From Candidatus Megaera polyxenophila (GTDB taxonomy: Bacteria > Pseudomonadota > Alphaproteobacteria > Rickettsiales > Rickettsiaceae), in NCBI GenBank assembly GCA_037101405.1, contig AP017964.1, positions 806,001 to 870,000 on the forward strand: a DNA stretch of 64,000 nt. Reading direction: 5' to 3'. Made by a program: the position numbers and the translations under genes. Shown here one piece after another: positions 9,676 to 18,381 of the stretch. The notes under the pieces are model-generated. The model saw nothing but the letters and a program-made list of their open reading frames with translations. It ran no database searches and was not told where the DNA came from. How positions within the stretch are numbered: the stretch's first letter is position 1; every line of letters starts with the position of its first letter.

Positions 9676-10439
9676 ATTTTCCTCCTAAATATAAAATGAG
9701 ATGTAAAAATTAAAACCAAAGTCACTGCAAAAATTACAGTACAAAGAGCATTAATCTCCGATTTAATACCCAAATGTGCCATGGAAAATAACGTTAACGG
9801 TAGAACCTCAAAATTTGGTCCGGTAACAAAAAAACTAATTACCACATCATCCAAAGATAAAGTAAATGCAAGTAACCACCCAGATATGACCGAAGGTAAA
9901 ATAAGAGGTAATATAATTCTAGTAAATATAGCCCACTCACCGGCTCCGAGATCCCTTGCTGCATTTATTAGATTCTTGTTAAAAGTTTTCAAACGAGCAA
10001 TAACAATAATTATTACAAATGGTAAATTAAGAGTAATATGAGCGAGTAATAAACTATAAAACCCTAAATTTAGGTTTATAAGGTTAAATAGAATAAGCAA
10101 GCTTATCCCCATTATAATATCTGGAGAAATAGCTAGTACATACACTATAGAGGAAAAAACTTTCCTGCCTTTAAATCTATAACTATATAACCCTAAAGCG
10201 GATATAGTTCCTATCAAAGTAGAAATAGAAGCTGAAAGCGTAGCTACTAGGAAAGAATTTTTCGTTGAACCAATAAGCAGGCTATTCGAATATAATTTTC
10301 TATACCACTCTAGAGTGAAACCCTGCCAACTTGTGCCATATTTTGAAGAATTAAATGAGTATATTATCAATACAATTATGGGTAAGTACAAAAATATATA
10401 AATAAATACTGGGTATAGCCTTATTAATCTGTTCATCAT
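9672..10439 (-). CDS. potC: Polyamine ABC transporter permease PotC
   Basis: An inner-membrane permease of 255 residues with six hydrophobic segments. The EAA loop that docks with the ATPase is seen as INAARDLGAGEWAIFTRIILPLILPSVISG. SFNSSKYGTSWQGFTLEWYRKLYSN in the first periplasmic loop and SLDDVVISFFVTGP are typical of PotC. It overlaps potB by one base (TAATG) and potD by four bases, so translation is probably coupled. Confidence 0.94.
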   Translation of the reverse strand: MMNRLIRLYPVFIYIFLYLPIIVLIIYSFNSSKYGTSWQGFTLEWYRKLYSNSLLIGSTKNSFLVATLSASISTLIGTISALGLYSYRFKGRKVFSSIVYVLAISPDIIMGISLLILFNLINLNLGFYSLLLAHITLNLPFVIIIVIARLKTFNKNLINAARDLGAGEWAIFTRIILPLILPSVISGWLLAFTLSLDDVVISFFVTGPNFEVLPLTLFSMAHLGIKSEINALCTVIFAVTLVLIFTSHFIFRRKI

Positions 10440-11296
10440 TATACCACTAATTGATCAGTATTTTTAGTATTCCTGGCATAAACTACCATTAATATTACTA
10501 CGATAACAGTTAATACTGTACCTATTGCTGTACCAAAAGGCCAGTCTCTGGCAATTAAGAATTGATTTTTTATTAAGTTTCCTATCAGGATTTCTTTACT
10601 GCCACCAAGCAATTCAGGGATAAAAAACATTCCAAGCGTTGATAGAAAAACTAGAATACAACCTGCAGCTATTCCGGATTTAGTTAAGGGTATAATAATT
10701 TTCAATAAGATATCCATCTTGCCAGCTCCCAAATCTTGTGCTGCATTAATATAATTGCGGTCCAGTTTTTCAAACGCTGTATAAAGCGGCAATATCATAA
10801 AGGGTAGTAAGGAATATACAAGGCCAATAGTAACAGCTACCCAGTTATATAACAGCTCTATCGGCTCATCTATTAATCCGATATACATTAACAAACTATT
10901 CAATAGCCCATTAGATCTTAGAACAATCATCATAGCATAAGTTCTGATTAAGGAGCTTGTCCAAAAAGGTATTACAACCAGAATCAGCAAGAAATCTTTA
11001 ATAATTATGCTTTTAATAGTTTGAGAGATTGTATACACAAATGGATAACTAAGTAGCAAGCATAAAATGGTAACATAAAGAGCTATAGCTAAACTCTTCA
11101 AAAAAACCTTAATATACATTACAGATAACAGTTTCTTGTAATTATCCAAGGTAAAAGCAAAGTTTACAAAATGCACTTCTTCTCTTTCCAGAAAACTTGT
11201 TACTACTACTCCAATATTTGGTATCAAAACAAAAACAGTTAACCAAAACACAATTATTAAAATTGTAAAATGTTTAAATAGGTCTCTGTTAATCAT
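10439..11296 (-). CDS. potB: Polyamine ABC transporter permease PotB
   Basis: Second permease subunit, 285 residues, six hydrophobic segments, with the EAA-type loop YINAAQDLGAGKMDILLKIIIPL. VIPFWTSSLIRTYAMMIVLRSNGLLN and FFIPELLGGSKEILIGNLIKNQFL are PotB hallmarks. It forms the membrane channel with PotC. Its start overlaps the potA stop (ATGA). Confidence 0.94.
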   Translation of the reverse strand: MINRDLFKHFTILIIVFWLTVFVLIPNIGVVVTSFLEREEVHFVNFAFTLDNYKKLLSVMYIKVFLKSLAIALYVTILCLLLSYPFVYTISQTIKSIIIKDFLLILVVIPFWTSSLIRTYAMMIVLRSNGLLNSLLMYIGLIDEPIELLYNWVAVTIGLVYSLLPFMILPLYTAFEKLDRNYINAAQDLGAGKMDILLKIIIPLTKSGIAAGCILVFLSTLGMFFIPELLGGSKEILIGNLIKNQFLIARDWPFGTAIGTVLTVIVVILMVVYARNTKNTDQLVV

Positions 11297-12387
11297 GTAG
11301 TTAGCACCTCACAACCAATAGTCCACTCCACAAAAACTTCCATTCCTATTTTGTATTCACAAATCTCGCCTTCTTTGTTTTGCAAAAGCGTTGCTGTTAT
11401 TTTTTTCTCATTATCAAGAGTTATGGCATAATCAAGCAGAGCTCCTCTGTACTTTGTTTGCGTAACTTTACCTTTTAACCTGGTTAGGGTTACAGAATCT
11501 TTTTCTAATGATAGTCTTAAGTTTTCCGGCCTGATTAATATTTTAATTTGCTCTCCAGCAGAAAAGTTATTTTTATTCTCTAACTGATATTTACATTTTT
11601 CTTCAACAATTACTGTTAATAAATTCTCTTTCACAGCTTCAACTTTAGCATCTAGTATATTCAATTCTCCTACAAAGCTTGCTACAAAGCTATTTACAGG
11701 GGTTTGATATATTTCCTGCGGAGAGCCAATTTGCTCTATTTTACCATTATTGAGTACAATTACGGTATCAGATATAGATAAAGCTTCTTCCTGATCATGA
11801 GTTACTAATATAAAAGTAATTCCTAAATCCCTTTGCATCGACTTAAGTTCTACTTGCATTTCCTTTCTAAGCTTTTCATCAAGTGCACTAAGGGGCTCAT
11901 CAAGTAATAAAATTAGTGGCTTATTAACAATAGCCCTTGCAACAGCTACTCTTTGTTGCTGGCCACCAGATAACTCTCCTGGTTTCCTATCAGCAAATTT
12001 TTCCATTTTGATCAGTTTTAAAGAGTTGCTGACAGCATTATCAATATAATCTTGGCTTTTCTTTTTCATCCGAAGACCAAAAGCTATATTGTCGTAAACA
12101 TTCATATGAGGAAACAGGCTATAATTCTGAAACACGGTATTAACTTCCCGCTTATTGGCCGGCAAATTATTTACCTTTATACCGTTAAGAAATATATCTC
12201 CATTATCTGATGACTCGAAACCGGCTATTAATTTTATAATAGTGGTTTTACCTGATCCAGAAGGGCCAAGTATTGTAATAAATTTATTATCGTAAAGAGT
12301 AAAATTGAAATTGCTTAAGATAGGTTCTGTATTAAAGCTTTTGCTTATATTTTTTAATTCAATAATGGGTTTGTTAAACTTATTCAA
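11293..12387 (-). CDS. potA: Polyamine ABC transporter ATP-binding protein
   Basis: A 364-residue ATPase that powers the importer. Walker A is GPSGSGKTT, the Q-loop lies in VFQNYSLFPHMNVYDNIAFG, the signature is LSGGQQQRVAVARA, Walker B is LILLLDEPLSALD, and the switch His is in VTHDQEEA. The C-terminal ~110 residues form the TOBE/OB regulatory domain of the PotA/MalK type. It is the first gene of potABCD; about 250 bases of non-coding sequence upstream should hold the promoter. Confidence 0.95.
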   Translation of the reverse strand: MNKFNKPIIELKNISKSFNTEPILSNFNFTLYDNKFITILGPSGSGKTTIIKLIAGFESSDNGDIFLNGIKVNNLPANKREVNTVFQNYSLFPHMNVYDNIAFGLRMKKKSQDYIDNAVSNSLKLIKMEKFADRKPGELSGGQQQRVAVARAIVNKPLILLLDEPLSALDEKLRKEMQVELKSMQRDLGITFILVTHDQEEALSISDTVIVLNNGKIEQIGSPQEIYQTPVNSFVASFVGELNILDAKVEAVKENLLTVIVEEKCKYQLENKNNFSAGEQIKILIRPENLRLSLEKDSVTLTRLKGKVTQTKYRGALLDYAITLDNEKKITATLLQNKEGEICEYKIGMEVFVEWTIGCEVLTT

Positions 12388-12484
12388 TTCTTTAATTTCC
12401 TCGTTAAATTGTATAGATTTAGAAGATTTACTAAATATTTCATTTATGCTTTATCTAACTCCTAGAACTTAATCCCAAATACGA

Positions 12485-12500
12485 TTCTGATAAATCAGAA
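12485..12500. promoter_or_regulatory. Short palindrome upstream of potA
   Basis: A perfect inverted repeat TTCTGAT-AA-ATCAGAA in the gap between potA and def, about 100 bases upstream of the potA start. The size and position would suit a dimeric repressor site, but nothing else supports this. The rest of the 12388-12640 gap shows no gene. Confidence 0.2.
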
Positions 12501-12640
12501 GTAAGATTATAATTGATTAACTCTTCCTAGTCAATTAATAGAAATGTATAGAATTATAAATATCAGAAAAAAATTGCTTTAAAATGGTAAGGGATAAAGC
12601 GAAAAATGTTTTTATGATTTTTAGGTATTTAAAGGTAATT

Positions 12641-13168
12641 TCAAGCAGAAAATTTCTTTAATTTTGTTAACTTACGGATCGCTACGTTCTTTTTCAAGGG
12701 AGATAAATAGTCTAACAACAGCTTCCCTTCTAGGTGATCTGTTTCATGTTGAATAGCTCTTGCAAGCCAACCATCAGTCTCTAATTCCTTAGATTCATTA
12801 TTGTAATCTAGATATTTAATTTTAACAGAAACATGACGAGATACAACTATCTTTTGATCAGGGACAGAAAGACAGGCTTCTGTAGCTTCTATCATTTCTT
12901 TGGAACAATCAGTTATAGTAGGGTTCGCCATAAATAAAGGATAAAATCCTTCTGGCCTTTCAACATCGTCTTCATCCTGCAAATCCATAACGATAATCCT
13001 TTTTGAAATACCAACCTGATTAGCAGCAAGACCTACACCTTTGTCATGGTACATGGTTTCAAGCATATTATCCATAATTTCCCTAATATTATCATCAACT
13101 AACTCAACAGATTGAGCTTTCTTTTTTAAAATAGGGTCAGGAGCAGTAATTATTTCCAAAACAGCCAT
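12641..13168 (-). CDS. def: Peptide deformylase
   Basis: Removes the N-formyl group from nascent proteins in the cytoplasm. It has 175 residues. All three family motifs are intact: GVGLAANQVG (44-53), EACLSVP with Cys99, and HETDH (141-145). Cys99, His141 and His145 are the expected metal ligands and Glu142 the catalytic acid. The N-terminal AVLEIITAPDPILKKKAQ is typical. In many bacteria def precedes fmt, but here the next gene on the strand is potA after a 253-base gap. Confidence 0.96.
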   Translation of the reverse strand: MAVLEIITAPDPILKKKAQSVELVDDNIREIMDNMLETMYHDKGVGLAANQVGISKRIIVMDLQDEDDVERPEGFYPLFMANPTITDCSKEMIEATEACLSVPDQKIVVSRHVSVKIKYLDYNNESKELETDGWLARAIQHETDHLEGKLLLDYLSPLKKNVAIRKLTKLKKFSA

Positions 13169-13256
13169 AGAATAAGTAATTAAATTTCTAACTAAAAATT
13201 AACCTTATTATAATACAAATATATCCTTAGGTAAATATAGAAAATATTTTTCTAAG

Positions 13257-13694
13257 TTATTCAAATGGCTTTACTATCACCATAACAACAGCAATTAACA
13301 TAAAAAATACGGGAACTTCATTAATAATCCTATAAAATTTTTCCGTGTGTTTATTTTCACCTTTTGCAAAATCTTTTACCCATTTTGCTTGCATTCCATG
13401 TAAAATAGTTAAAGCCAGGACTGCACCCATCTTTATATGAAACCAAATCCCAAGTGCTACAAAACCATATATATAAGCTACCAAAAAGCCAAATATGTAA
13501 GTAACTATCATTGCCGGAGTCATTATTATCCTAAGTAATCTTCTCTCCATCAACTTGAAAGTTTCATCCATCTCCGGTGTAATATTAGGTTTGCTGTGGT
13601 AAACAAATAACCTTGGCAAATAAAACATTGCTGCCATCCAAGAAATAACAGCTATAACATGAATAGCTTTATACCATAAAAAATATCTTTCCAT
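13257..13694 (-). CDS. hemJ: Protoporphyrinogen IX oxidase HemJ
   Basis: A 145-residue membrane protein with four hydrophobic segments. It begins YFLWYKAIHVIAVISWMAAMFYLPRLFVYH, which contains the conserved His of the HemJ family. EMDETFKLMERRLLRIIMTPAM and WFHIKMGAVLALTILHG are further landmarks. HemJ is the oxygen-independent protoporphyrinogen oxidase of many alphaproteobacteria. Its place beside hemH and hemE supports the call: it makes the substrate of ferrochelatase. Confidence 0.93.
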   Translation of the reverse strand: MERYFLWYKAIHVIAVISWMAAMFYLPRLFVYHSKPNITPEMDETFKLMERRLLRIIMTPAMIVTYIFGFLVAYIYGFVALGIWFHIKMGAVLALTILHGMQAKWVKDFAKGENKHTEKFYRIINEVPVFFMLIAVVMVIVKPFE

Positions 13695-13715
13695 TAGAAA
13701 ACCTAAACTTTTTTA

Positions 13716-14792
13716 TTAGCTTGCTTTACAAGGACATTTGCTATAAATATCCGGACATATTCTGTTAAAATTACTAGATGATAAACAACCAGAATCATTA
13801 CTAGAGAAATTCAGAATCATATTGGCTAATGATTTTATAAATAGCTCATTAGCACTTAAAGTTGGCACTCTAACATAATCAATCTTATGATCAACTGCTA
13901 TCTGTTTATATTCTATATCTAATTCGACCAAAGTCTCAACATGTTCAGAAACAAATGCCACAGGAATTATTATTAACGATTTATTTTCCTTACCCGCTAT
14001 TTTTACCTCATCTTCTGTATTAGGCTCAAGCCACTTTAATGGACCTACTCTACTTTGATATGTAACTTTATAATCTATATTCTTAAATTTTGGAATTAGT
14101 TGTAGTTTGCTGATGATTTTAAAAACAGTCTGTTCTATCTGCCACTGATATGGATCTCCTGATTTTACTATTTTTTCTGGTAAACCATGAGCTGAAAACA
14201 GCATTCTATAATTATTTAAATCGGTTTTATCATGAAGTTTATCCTCAATCAATTTTACATGAGAGTCAATAAAGCCTTCATCTAATGGGTAACAGCAAAT
14301 TGTTTTTAACTTTATTTTATCTATAAATTCTTTACTTAAATTTTTAGCAAATTCATTTAAGGAAGAAGCGGTTGTAGTAGTAGAAAATTGTGGATAAAGA
14401 GGAAGCAAGATAATTTCGTTTGGTTCGTAATTTTTGATATTTTTTACAACTTCTGCAGTCATCGGATGCCAATGGCGCATACAAATAAATAATTCAAAAG
14501 TTATATCAGAGTTTTTGATAAGCTCTTCCTTTAACGCTTTTTTTTGAGATAAAGTTTCTTCTAAAATCGGTGATTTACCACCAGTATTAGCATAAATAGT
14601 TTTAGCAAATTTCTCCCTTCTAATAGAAATCAACTTTGCTACTACAAATCTTAGCACAGAAGGTAAGGTAATAATATATTTGTCGTTAAATAAATTAAAA
14701 AGAAAAGGTTTTATAGCATTTAAACTATCTGGTCCTCCTAGATTAAAAAGAACTACGGCGACCTTTTTTTTATTTCTGGTAATTTCTGACAT
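13716..14792 (-). CDS. hemH: Ferrochelatase, probable [2Fe-2S] type
   Basis: Inserts ferrous iron into protoporphyrin IX, the last step of haem synthesis. It has 358 residues. Family landmarks are VVLFNLGGPDSL, MRHWHP (active-site region), LLPLYPQFSTTTTAS and LFSAHGLPEKIV with the conserved His. The tail carries Cys346-x6-Cys353-x-Cys355, the spacing of three cluster ligands in Caulobacter ferrochelatase, and ICCYP (Cys166/167) could supply the fourth. A [2Fe-2S] cluster is therefore inferred. The start overlaps the 3' end of hemE by 23 bases. Confidence 0.94.
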   Translation of the reverse strand: MSEITRNKKKVAVVLFNLGGPDSLNAIKPFLFNLFNDKYIITLPSVLRFVVAKLISIRREKFAKTIYANTGGKSPILEETLSQKKALKEELIKNSDITFELFICMRHWHPMTAEVVKNIKNYEPNEIILLPLYPQFSTTTTASSLNEFAKNLSKEFIDKIKLKTICCYPLDEGFIDSHVKLIEDKLHDKTDLNNYRMLFSAHGLPEKIVKSGDPYQWQIEQTVFKIISKLQLIPKFKNIDYKVTYQSRVGPLKWLEPNTEDEVKIAGKENKSLIIIPVAFVSEHVETLVELDIEYKQIAVDHKIDYVRVPTLSANELFIKSLANMILNFSSNDSGCLSSSNFNRICPDIYSKCPCKAS

Positions 14793-15789
14793 AATTTACT
14801 AAAAATTGGACATTCTCTACTGGGGTATTTGGTAAAATGCCATGTCCTAAGTTAAAAATAAAATTTTTATTGCTAAGAGTTGTTAAAATATCGTGGGCTT
14901 TTTTCTCAATAACTTCTTTTTCCCCTAGTAACAGAACAGGATCAAAATTTCCTTGAACAATAATATTCTCTTGCCACTTTTTAATTATATCTACTGGCAC
15001 AAATTGGTCTACTCCTATAGCATCAATATTAATTTGATCTATATATTCTTGATACAAATAACCTGACCCTCGTGGAAACCCTATAATAGGTAAACCCGGG
15101 TATTTATTTTTTATTGAGTTTACAATTTTTTTTGTAGGGTTTATAACAAAATCTTCATATTCTTCTCCAGATAAAACACCAGCCCAGGAATCAAATAATT
15201 GTATTATATCTACCCCAGCATCTATTTGGCCTACGAGATATTCAATAGTTTTCTCTGTAATTATATCGATTAATTGTATCGCTAATTTTTTCTTGTTATA
15301 AAGAAAATTTTTACTAACAGAAAAATCTTGTTTGCCTTTTCCCTCGAGCATGTAGCTAGCTACAGTCCACGGACTACCTGCAAATCCAATTAATGATTTG
15401 CTTTTGTCTAGAGACATCCGCACTTTACTTACCGTATCATATATACAATTTACTTTTTTATCAAAATTATTATTTATATTAATCAGGTCTTTATCTGATT
15501 CGAATTTTTGTAGTATAGGTCCTTCTCCTTTTTTAAAAGCAACTTTCCATCCAAAAGCATGAGGCACTACCAAAATATCTGAAAAAATTATAGCTGCGTC
15601 AAAATCAAATCTATATATAGGTTGAAGAGTAATTGCTTTTGCTTTTTCAGAATCATAACATAGTTCTAGAAAGTCTGTGACATTCTTTCTTATTTCCATG
15701 TATTCAGGTAAATATCTACCTGCTTGCCTCATAAACCAAATAGGAATATTATTATTTTTTCGTTGAAATGTATCTTGTAAAAGAGTCAT
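14770..15789 (-). CDS. hemE: Uroporphyrinogen decarboxylase
   Basis: Converts uroporphyrinogen III to coproporphyrinogen III in the cytoplasm. It has 339 residues. The N-terminal signature IWFMRQAGRYLPEY contains the substrate-binding Arg residues, and IIFSDILVVP, GFAGSPWTVASYMLEG, IQLFDSWAG and GFPRGSG are also family marks. It heads a hemE-hemH-hemJ run on the minus strand. The hemE/PpsR gene pair flanks the replication origin in Rickettsia and Caulobacter, and the same arrangement occurs here. Confidence 0.97.
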   Translation of the reverse strand: MTLLQDTFQRKNNNIPIWFMRQAGRYLPEYMEIRKNVTDFLELCYDSEKAKAITLQPIYRFDFDAAIIFSDILVVPHAFGWKVAFKKGEGPILQKFESDKDLININNNFDKKVNCIYDTVSKVRMSLDKSKSLIGFAGSPWTVASYMLEGKGKQDFSVSKNFLYNKKKLAIQLIDIITEKTIEYLVGQIDAGVDIIQLFDSWAGVLSGEEYEDFVINPTKKIVNSIKNKYPGLPIIGFPRGSGYLYQEYIDQINIDAIGVDQFVPVDIIKKWQENIIVQGNFDPVLLLGEKEVIEKKAHDILTTLSNKNFIFNLGHGILPNTPVENVQFLVNYVRNYQK

Positions 15790-16159
15790 AAATTTTTCTG
15801 CTGAATAAATTAGTAAAGATATATATTTATTATAAGTTGTTGTTGTCTAATTAATAATGTAAATTATTATTTATCCACATAATTATCAACTATTTATTCC
15901 AGAGCATAATCTTAATAGATTTATCATATTTATAAGGATATACAATTTATTCACATATGATATTATAAGATATTTTTTTGTGGATAAATTGTCTTTATGA
16001 TGTTTATATACCAATAGATTTAAGGGGTATATAATTAATCCACGATTTTATACACTAATTTAGATTTATTGATATTTATGTGGGTATTCTTTAGCTTTTA
16101 ATTAGGTATTTTTGTAAACCTAAGACCTATTAGCTATATAACTTATCCACAATTCAAAT
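15790..16159. other. Probable chromosomal replication origin (oriC)
   Basis: About 370 bases of very AT-rich non-coding DNA between divergent hemE and ppsR. It holds three perfect DnaA boxes TTATCCACA: 15871-15879 (+), 15979-15987 (-, seen as TGTGGATAA) and 16143-16151 (+). TTATTCACA (15947-15955) has one mismatch, and TAATCCACG (16036-16044) and TGTGGGTAT (16079-16087) match 7 of 9. An IHF consensus lies at 15884-15896. No perfect TTAA-N7-TTAA CtrA site was found; TTAA-N7-TTTT occurs at 16035-16049 and 16098-16112. Genes on both sides are transcribed away from the region. The hemE/RP001-type context is the known origin location in Rickettsia prowazekii and Caulobacter. Confidence 0.85.
15884..15896 (+). 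promoter_or_regulatory. IHF-binding consensus in oriC
   Basis: TATCAACTATTTA matches the IHF consensus WATCAANNNNTTR at every defined position. It lies 5 bases from the DnaA box at 15871-15879. IHF bending between DnaA boxes is established for alphaproteobacterial origins. AT-rich DNA can match by chance, so the context is what gives weight. Confidence 0.6.
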
Positions 16160-16168
16160 GTGTATTAT

Positions 16169-16996
16169 ATGAAAAAGCTTGTAGTCCACTTAGTTTCCGA
16201 GTCATCTGGTCAAACAGTAAAATATGCTGCAAAGACTGCCCTAGCTAAATTTAGTGATATAGAGGTAAAAAAATACCATTGGCCTATGACTAGAAATGAA
16301 GATTTGCTTAATGAAGCCTTAAAAAAAATATCACAAAAACCTGGTATCGTACTATATACTATTTCAAATGATACATTAAAAGACAAGTTAAAGAGATTTT
16401 GCTTAGATTCAAAAATGCCTTGTATTTCTGTGGTTAGCAAAATCGTTAATGAAATATCAGATTATTTAGGGGTTAGTACTGATGATAATATTGGTTTTAA
16501 AAATAAATTTGACGAAACTTATTTTGATAAAATAGAAGCTATAGAATACTCATTAAAGCACGACGATGGCCAAATTCTAGAGGACTTAGATGAAGCTGAT
16601 ATAATATTAATAGGGCCCTCTCGAACTTCTAAAACTCCAACTTCAGTTTATTTAGCATATAATGGTTTTAAAACTGCAAATATTCCTTTTGTTGGCGGTT
16701 CGGAATTTCCATCGGTTTTAAAAATGCTGAGAAAACCAATTATTTTTGGTTTTGTTATAAACCCTAGTATTCTTGTAGAGATAAGGGAAAACAGAATGCA
16801 TTTATTGCAAATTAAGGAAAGTTCCGATTATACTGATATTAAAGTAATTCAAGAGGAATGCCGGGAAGTACGAAGGTTATGTTCAGTTAATAATTGGCAA
16901 GTTATAGAAGTTTCAAGACGTTCCATAGAAGAAACAGCTGCTATAATAATGAAATATTATTATGAGCATAAAAAAATGCGAGATTTAAATAAATGA
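16169..16996 (+). CDS. Pyruvate, phosphate/water dikinase regulatory protein (PpsR/DUF299)
   Basis: A bifunctional kinase/pyrophosphorylase that switches PEP synthase or PPDK off and on by threonine phosphorylation. The P-loop-like family motif GPSRTSKTPTS lies in the middle of the protein. The N-terminus KKLVVHLVSESSGQTVKYAAK is typical of the RP001-type protein beside the Rickettsia origin. I prefer the ATG at 16169 over the GTG at 16160 because it gives this usual N-terminus. The next gene, coaE, starts in a 4-base overlap. It probably acts on PPDK; the target is not in this window. Confidence 0.92.
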   Translation: MKKLVVHLVSESSGQTVKYAAKTALAKFSDIEVKKYHWPMTRNEDLLNEALKKISQKPGIVLYTISNDTLKDKLKRFCLDSKMPCISVVSKIVNEISDYLGVSTDDNIGFKNKFDETYFDKIEAIEYSLKHDDGQILEDLDEADIILIGPSRTSKTPTSVYLAYNGFKTANIPFVGGSEFPSVLKMLRKPIIFGFVINPSILVEIRENRMHLLQIKESSDYTDIKVIQEECREVRRLCSVNNWQVIEVSRRSIEETAAIIMKYYYEHKKMRDLNK

Positions 16997-17565
16997 AATC
17001 TATTGCTATTACAGGAAGTTTCGCTTCAGGAAAAACTTTTGTGCTAAAATATCTAGAGAAAGCAGGATATAAAACTTTTTCATGTGATGATTATGTGAGA
17101 GAACTTTATTTAGAGCCAAATATTCGAAAAGATATACTTTGTCTTTTTGATAAGAAATTATTTGAAAATGGTTTTGATAAGAAAAAGTTAAGCCAGATCA
17201 TCTATAGTGACGACAATCAACGAAGAAAACTCGAACAATATATACATCCTAAAGTGAGAAAAGGAATTAATGATTTCCAAAATAAGCATCTTAATGAACT
17301 ACTTATTTTTGTAGAAGTACCTCTATTATTTGAGACTGGATTTAACAGTTATTTTGATTATTCTATATGTGTTTACTGTAGTGAAGAAAGTAGAAAAGAC
17401 AGAGCCACGGAAAGAGGTGATTTTTATTTGAAAATTTATAGCAAAATAAAAAATATACAATTACCTCAAGAGAAAAAGAAAAATTTGGCAAATTTCCAAA
17501 TAAATACAGACTTAGATATTGAGATTCAAATTAAGGAAATTATCGCTAAGGTACAATTAGTATGA
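16993..17565 (+). CDS. coaE: Dephospho-CoA kinase
   Basis: Last step of coenzyme A synthesis: phosphorylates the 3'-hydroxyl of dephospho-CoA. It has 190 residues. The P-loop is GSFASGKT (8-15), followed by the [18 protein letters not shown] segment in which the Asp pair lies near the substrate. [11 protein letters not shown] is the central family motif. It overlaps ppsR and dnaQ by 4 bases each, forming a ppsR-coaE-dnaQ operon running away from oriC. Confidence 0.95.
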   Translation: MKSIAITGSFASGKTFVLKYLEKAGYKTFSCDDYVRELYLEPNIRKDILCLFDKKLFENGFDKKKLSQIIYSDDNQRRKLEQYIHPKVRKGINDFQNKHLNELLIFVEVPLLFETGFNSYFDYSICVYCSEESRKDRATERGDFYLKIYSKIKNIQLPQEKKKNLANFQINTDLDIEIQIKEIIAKVQLV

Positions 17566-18236
17566 GAGAGATTATACTAGATACAGAGACTACTGGACTT
17601 GATCCCAAAGATGGTCATAAAGTTATCGAAATTGGTGGAGTGGAAATGATTAATAAGGTCATCACCGGTAACAAATTCCACTATTACATTAATCCGGAAA
17701 GAGATGTACCTCAAGACGCTTATCGAATTCATGGGATATCGAGTGAATTCCTTAAGGATAAACCTTTATTTAAGGATATTGCTAATGAATTTATTAATTT
17801 TATTCAAAATGCTAAACTGGTTATCCACAATGCTCCGTTTGATATAAAATTTCTTAATTATGAATTAACATTGTTGAACTTACCTTCTATTGAGCTTGCT
17901 GGAGTTATAGACACTTTAGCAATTGCCAGAAGAACTTTTCCGGGAGCAAGAGCCAATCTAGATGCTTTATGCAAAAGATTTAAAGTTGATAATACAAATA
18001 GGCAGTTTCACGGAGCTCTTAAAGATGCTTATTTGCTATCTGAAATATACGTTGAATTATCAGGTGGAAGACAAGTTAGGTTCTCCTTAAAAGAAACGAA
18101 TGATAATATATTAAAACCCGAACAAAACATTCAATATACCGGAAAAGGTAATAAAATAGTAGTTATTCCAACTAACAGCGAGCTGAAAGAGCATAATGCT
18201 TTTCTTTCTAAGTTTATTAATTTAAAAACGATATAA
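17562..18236 (+). CDS. dnaQ: DNA polymerase III epsilon subunit (proofreading exonuclease)
   Basis: 3'-5' proofreading exonuclease of the replicative polymerase, 224 residues. Exo I is DTETTGL (Asp7, Glu9), Exo II is [14 protein letters not shown], and Exo III is [14 protein letters not shown] with the catalytic His and Asp. All DEDDh catalytic residues are present. The short C-terminal tail would bind the alpha subunit. It is the last gene of the ppsR-coaE-dnaQ operon next to the origin. Confidence 0.96.
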   Translation: MREIILDTETTGLDPKDGHKVIEIGGVEMINKVITGNKFHYYINPERDVPQDAYRIHGISSEFLKDKPLFKDIANEFINFIQNAKLVIHNAPFDIKFLNYELTLLNLPSIELAGVIDTLAIARRTFPGARANLDALCKRFKVDNTNRQFHGALKDAYLLSEIYVELSGGRQVRFSLKETNDNILKPEQNIQYTGKGNKIVVIPTNSELKEHNAFLSKFINLKTI

Positions 18237-18381
18237 TATATTTAAATAGCTGAGTTTTATTTTTGTAGCTAAAAATCAACTATTAATTTGTTTTTAATAG
18301 GAATTATTCCCAATAATTTTGTTTAATAGATTTATTCATGTAGCTTAACTATAGTAAAGAAATATATTAACGGCATATAAA

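Noticed and set aside
15790-16159. CtrA binding sites (TTAA-N7-TTAA) in the origin
   Set aside because: Each TTAA was checked by hand; only TTAA-N7-TTTT partial matches were found, which are expected in such AT-rich DNA.
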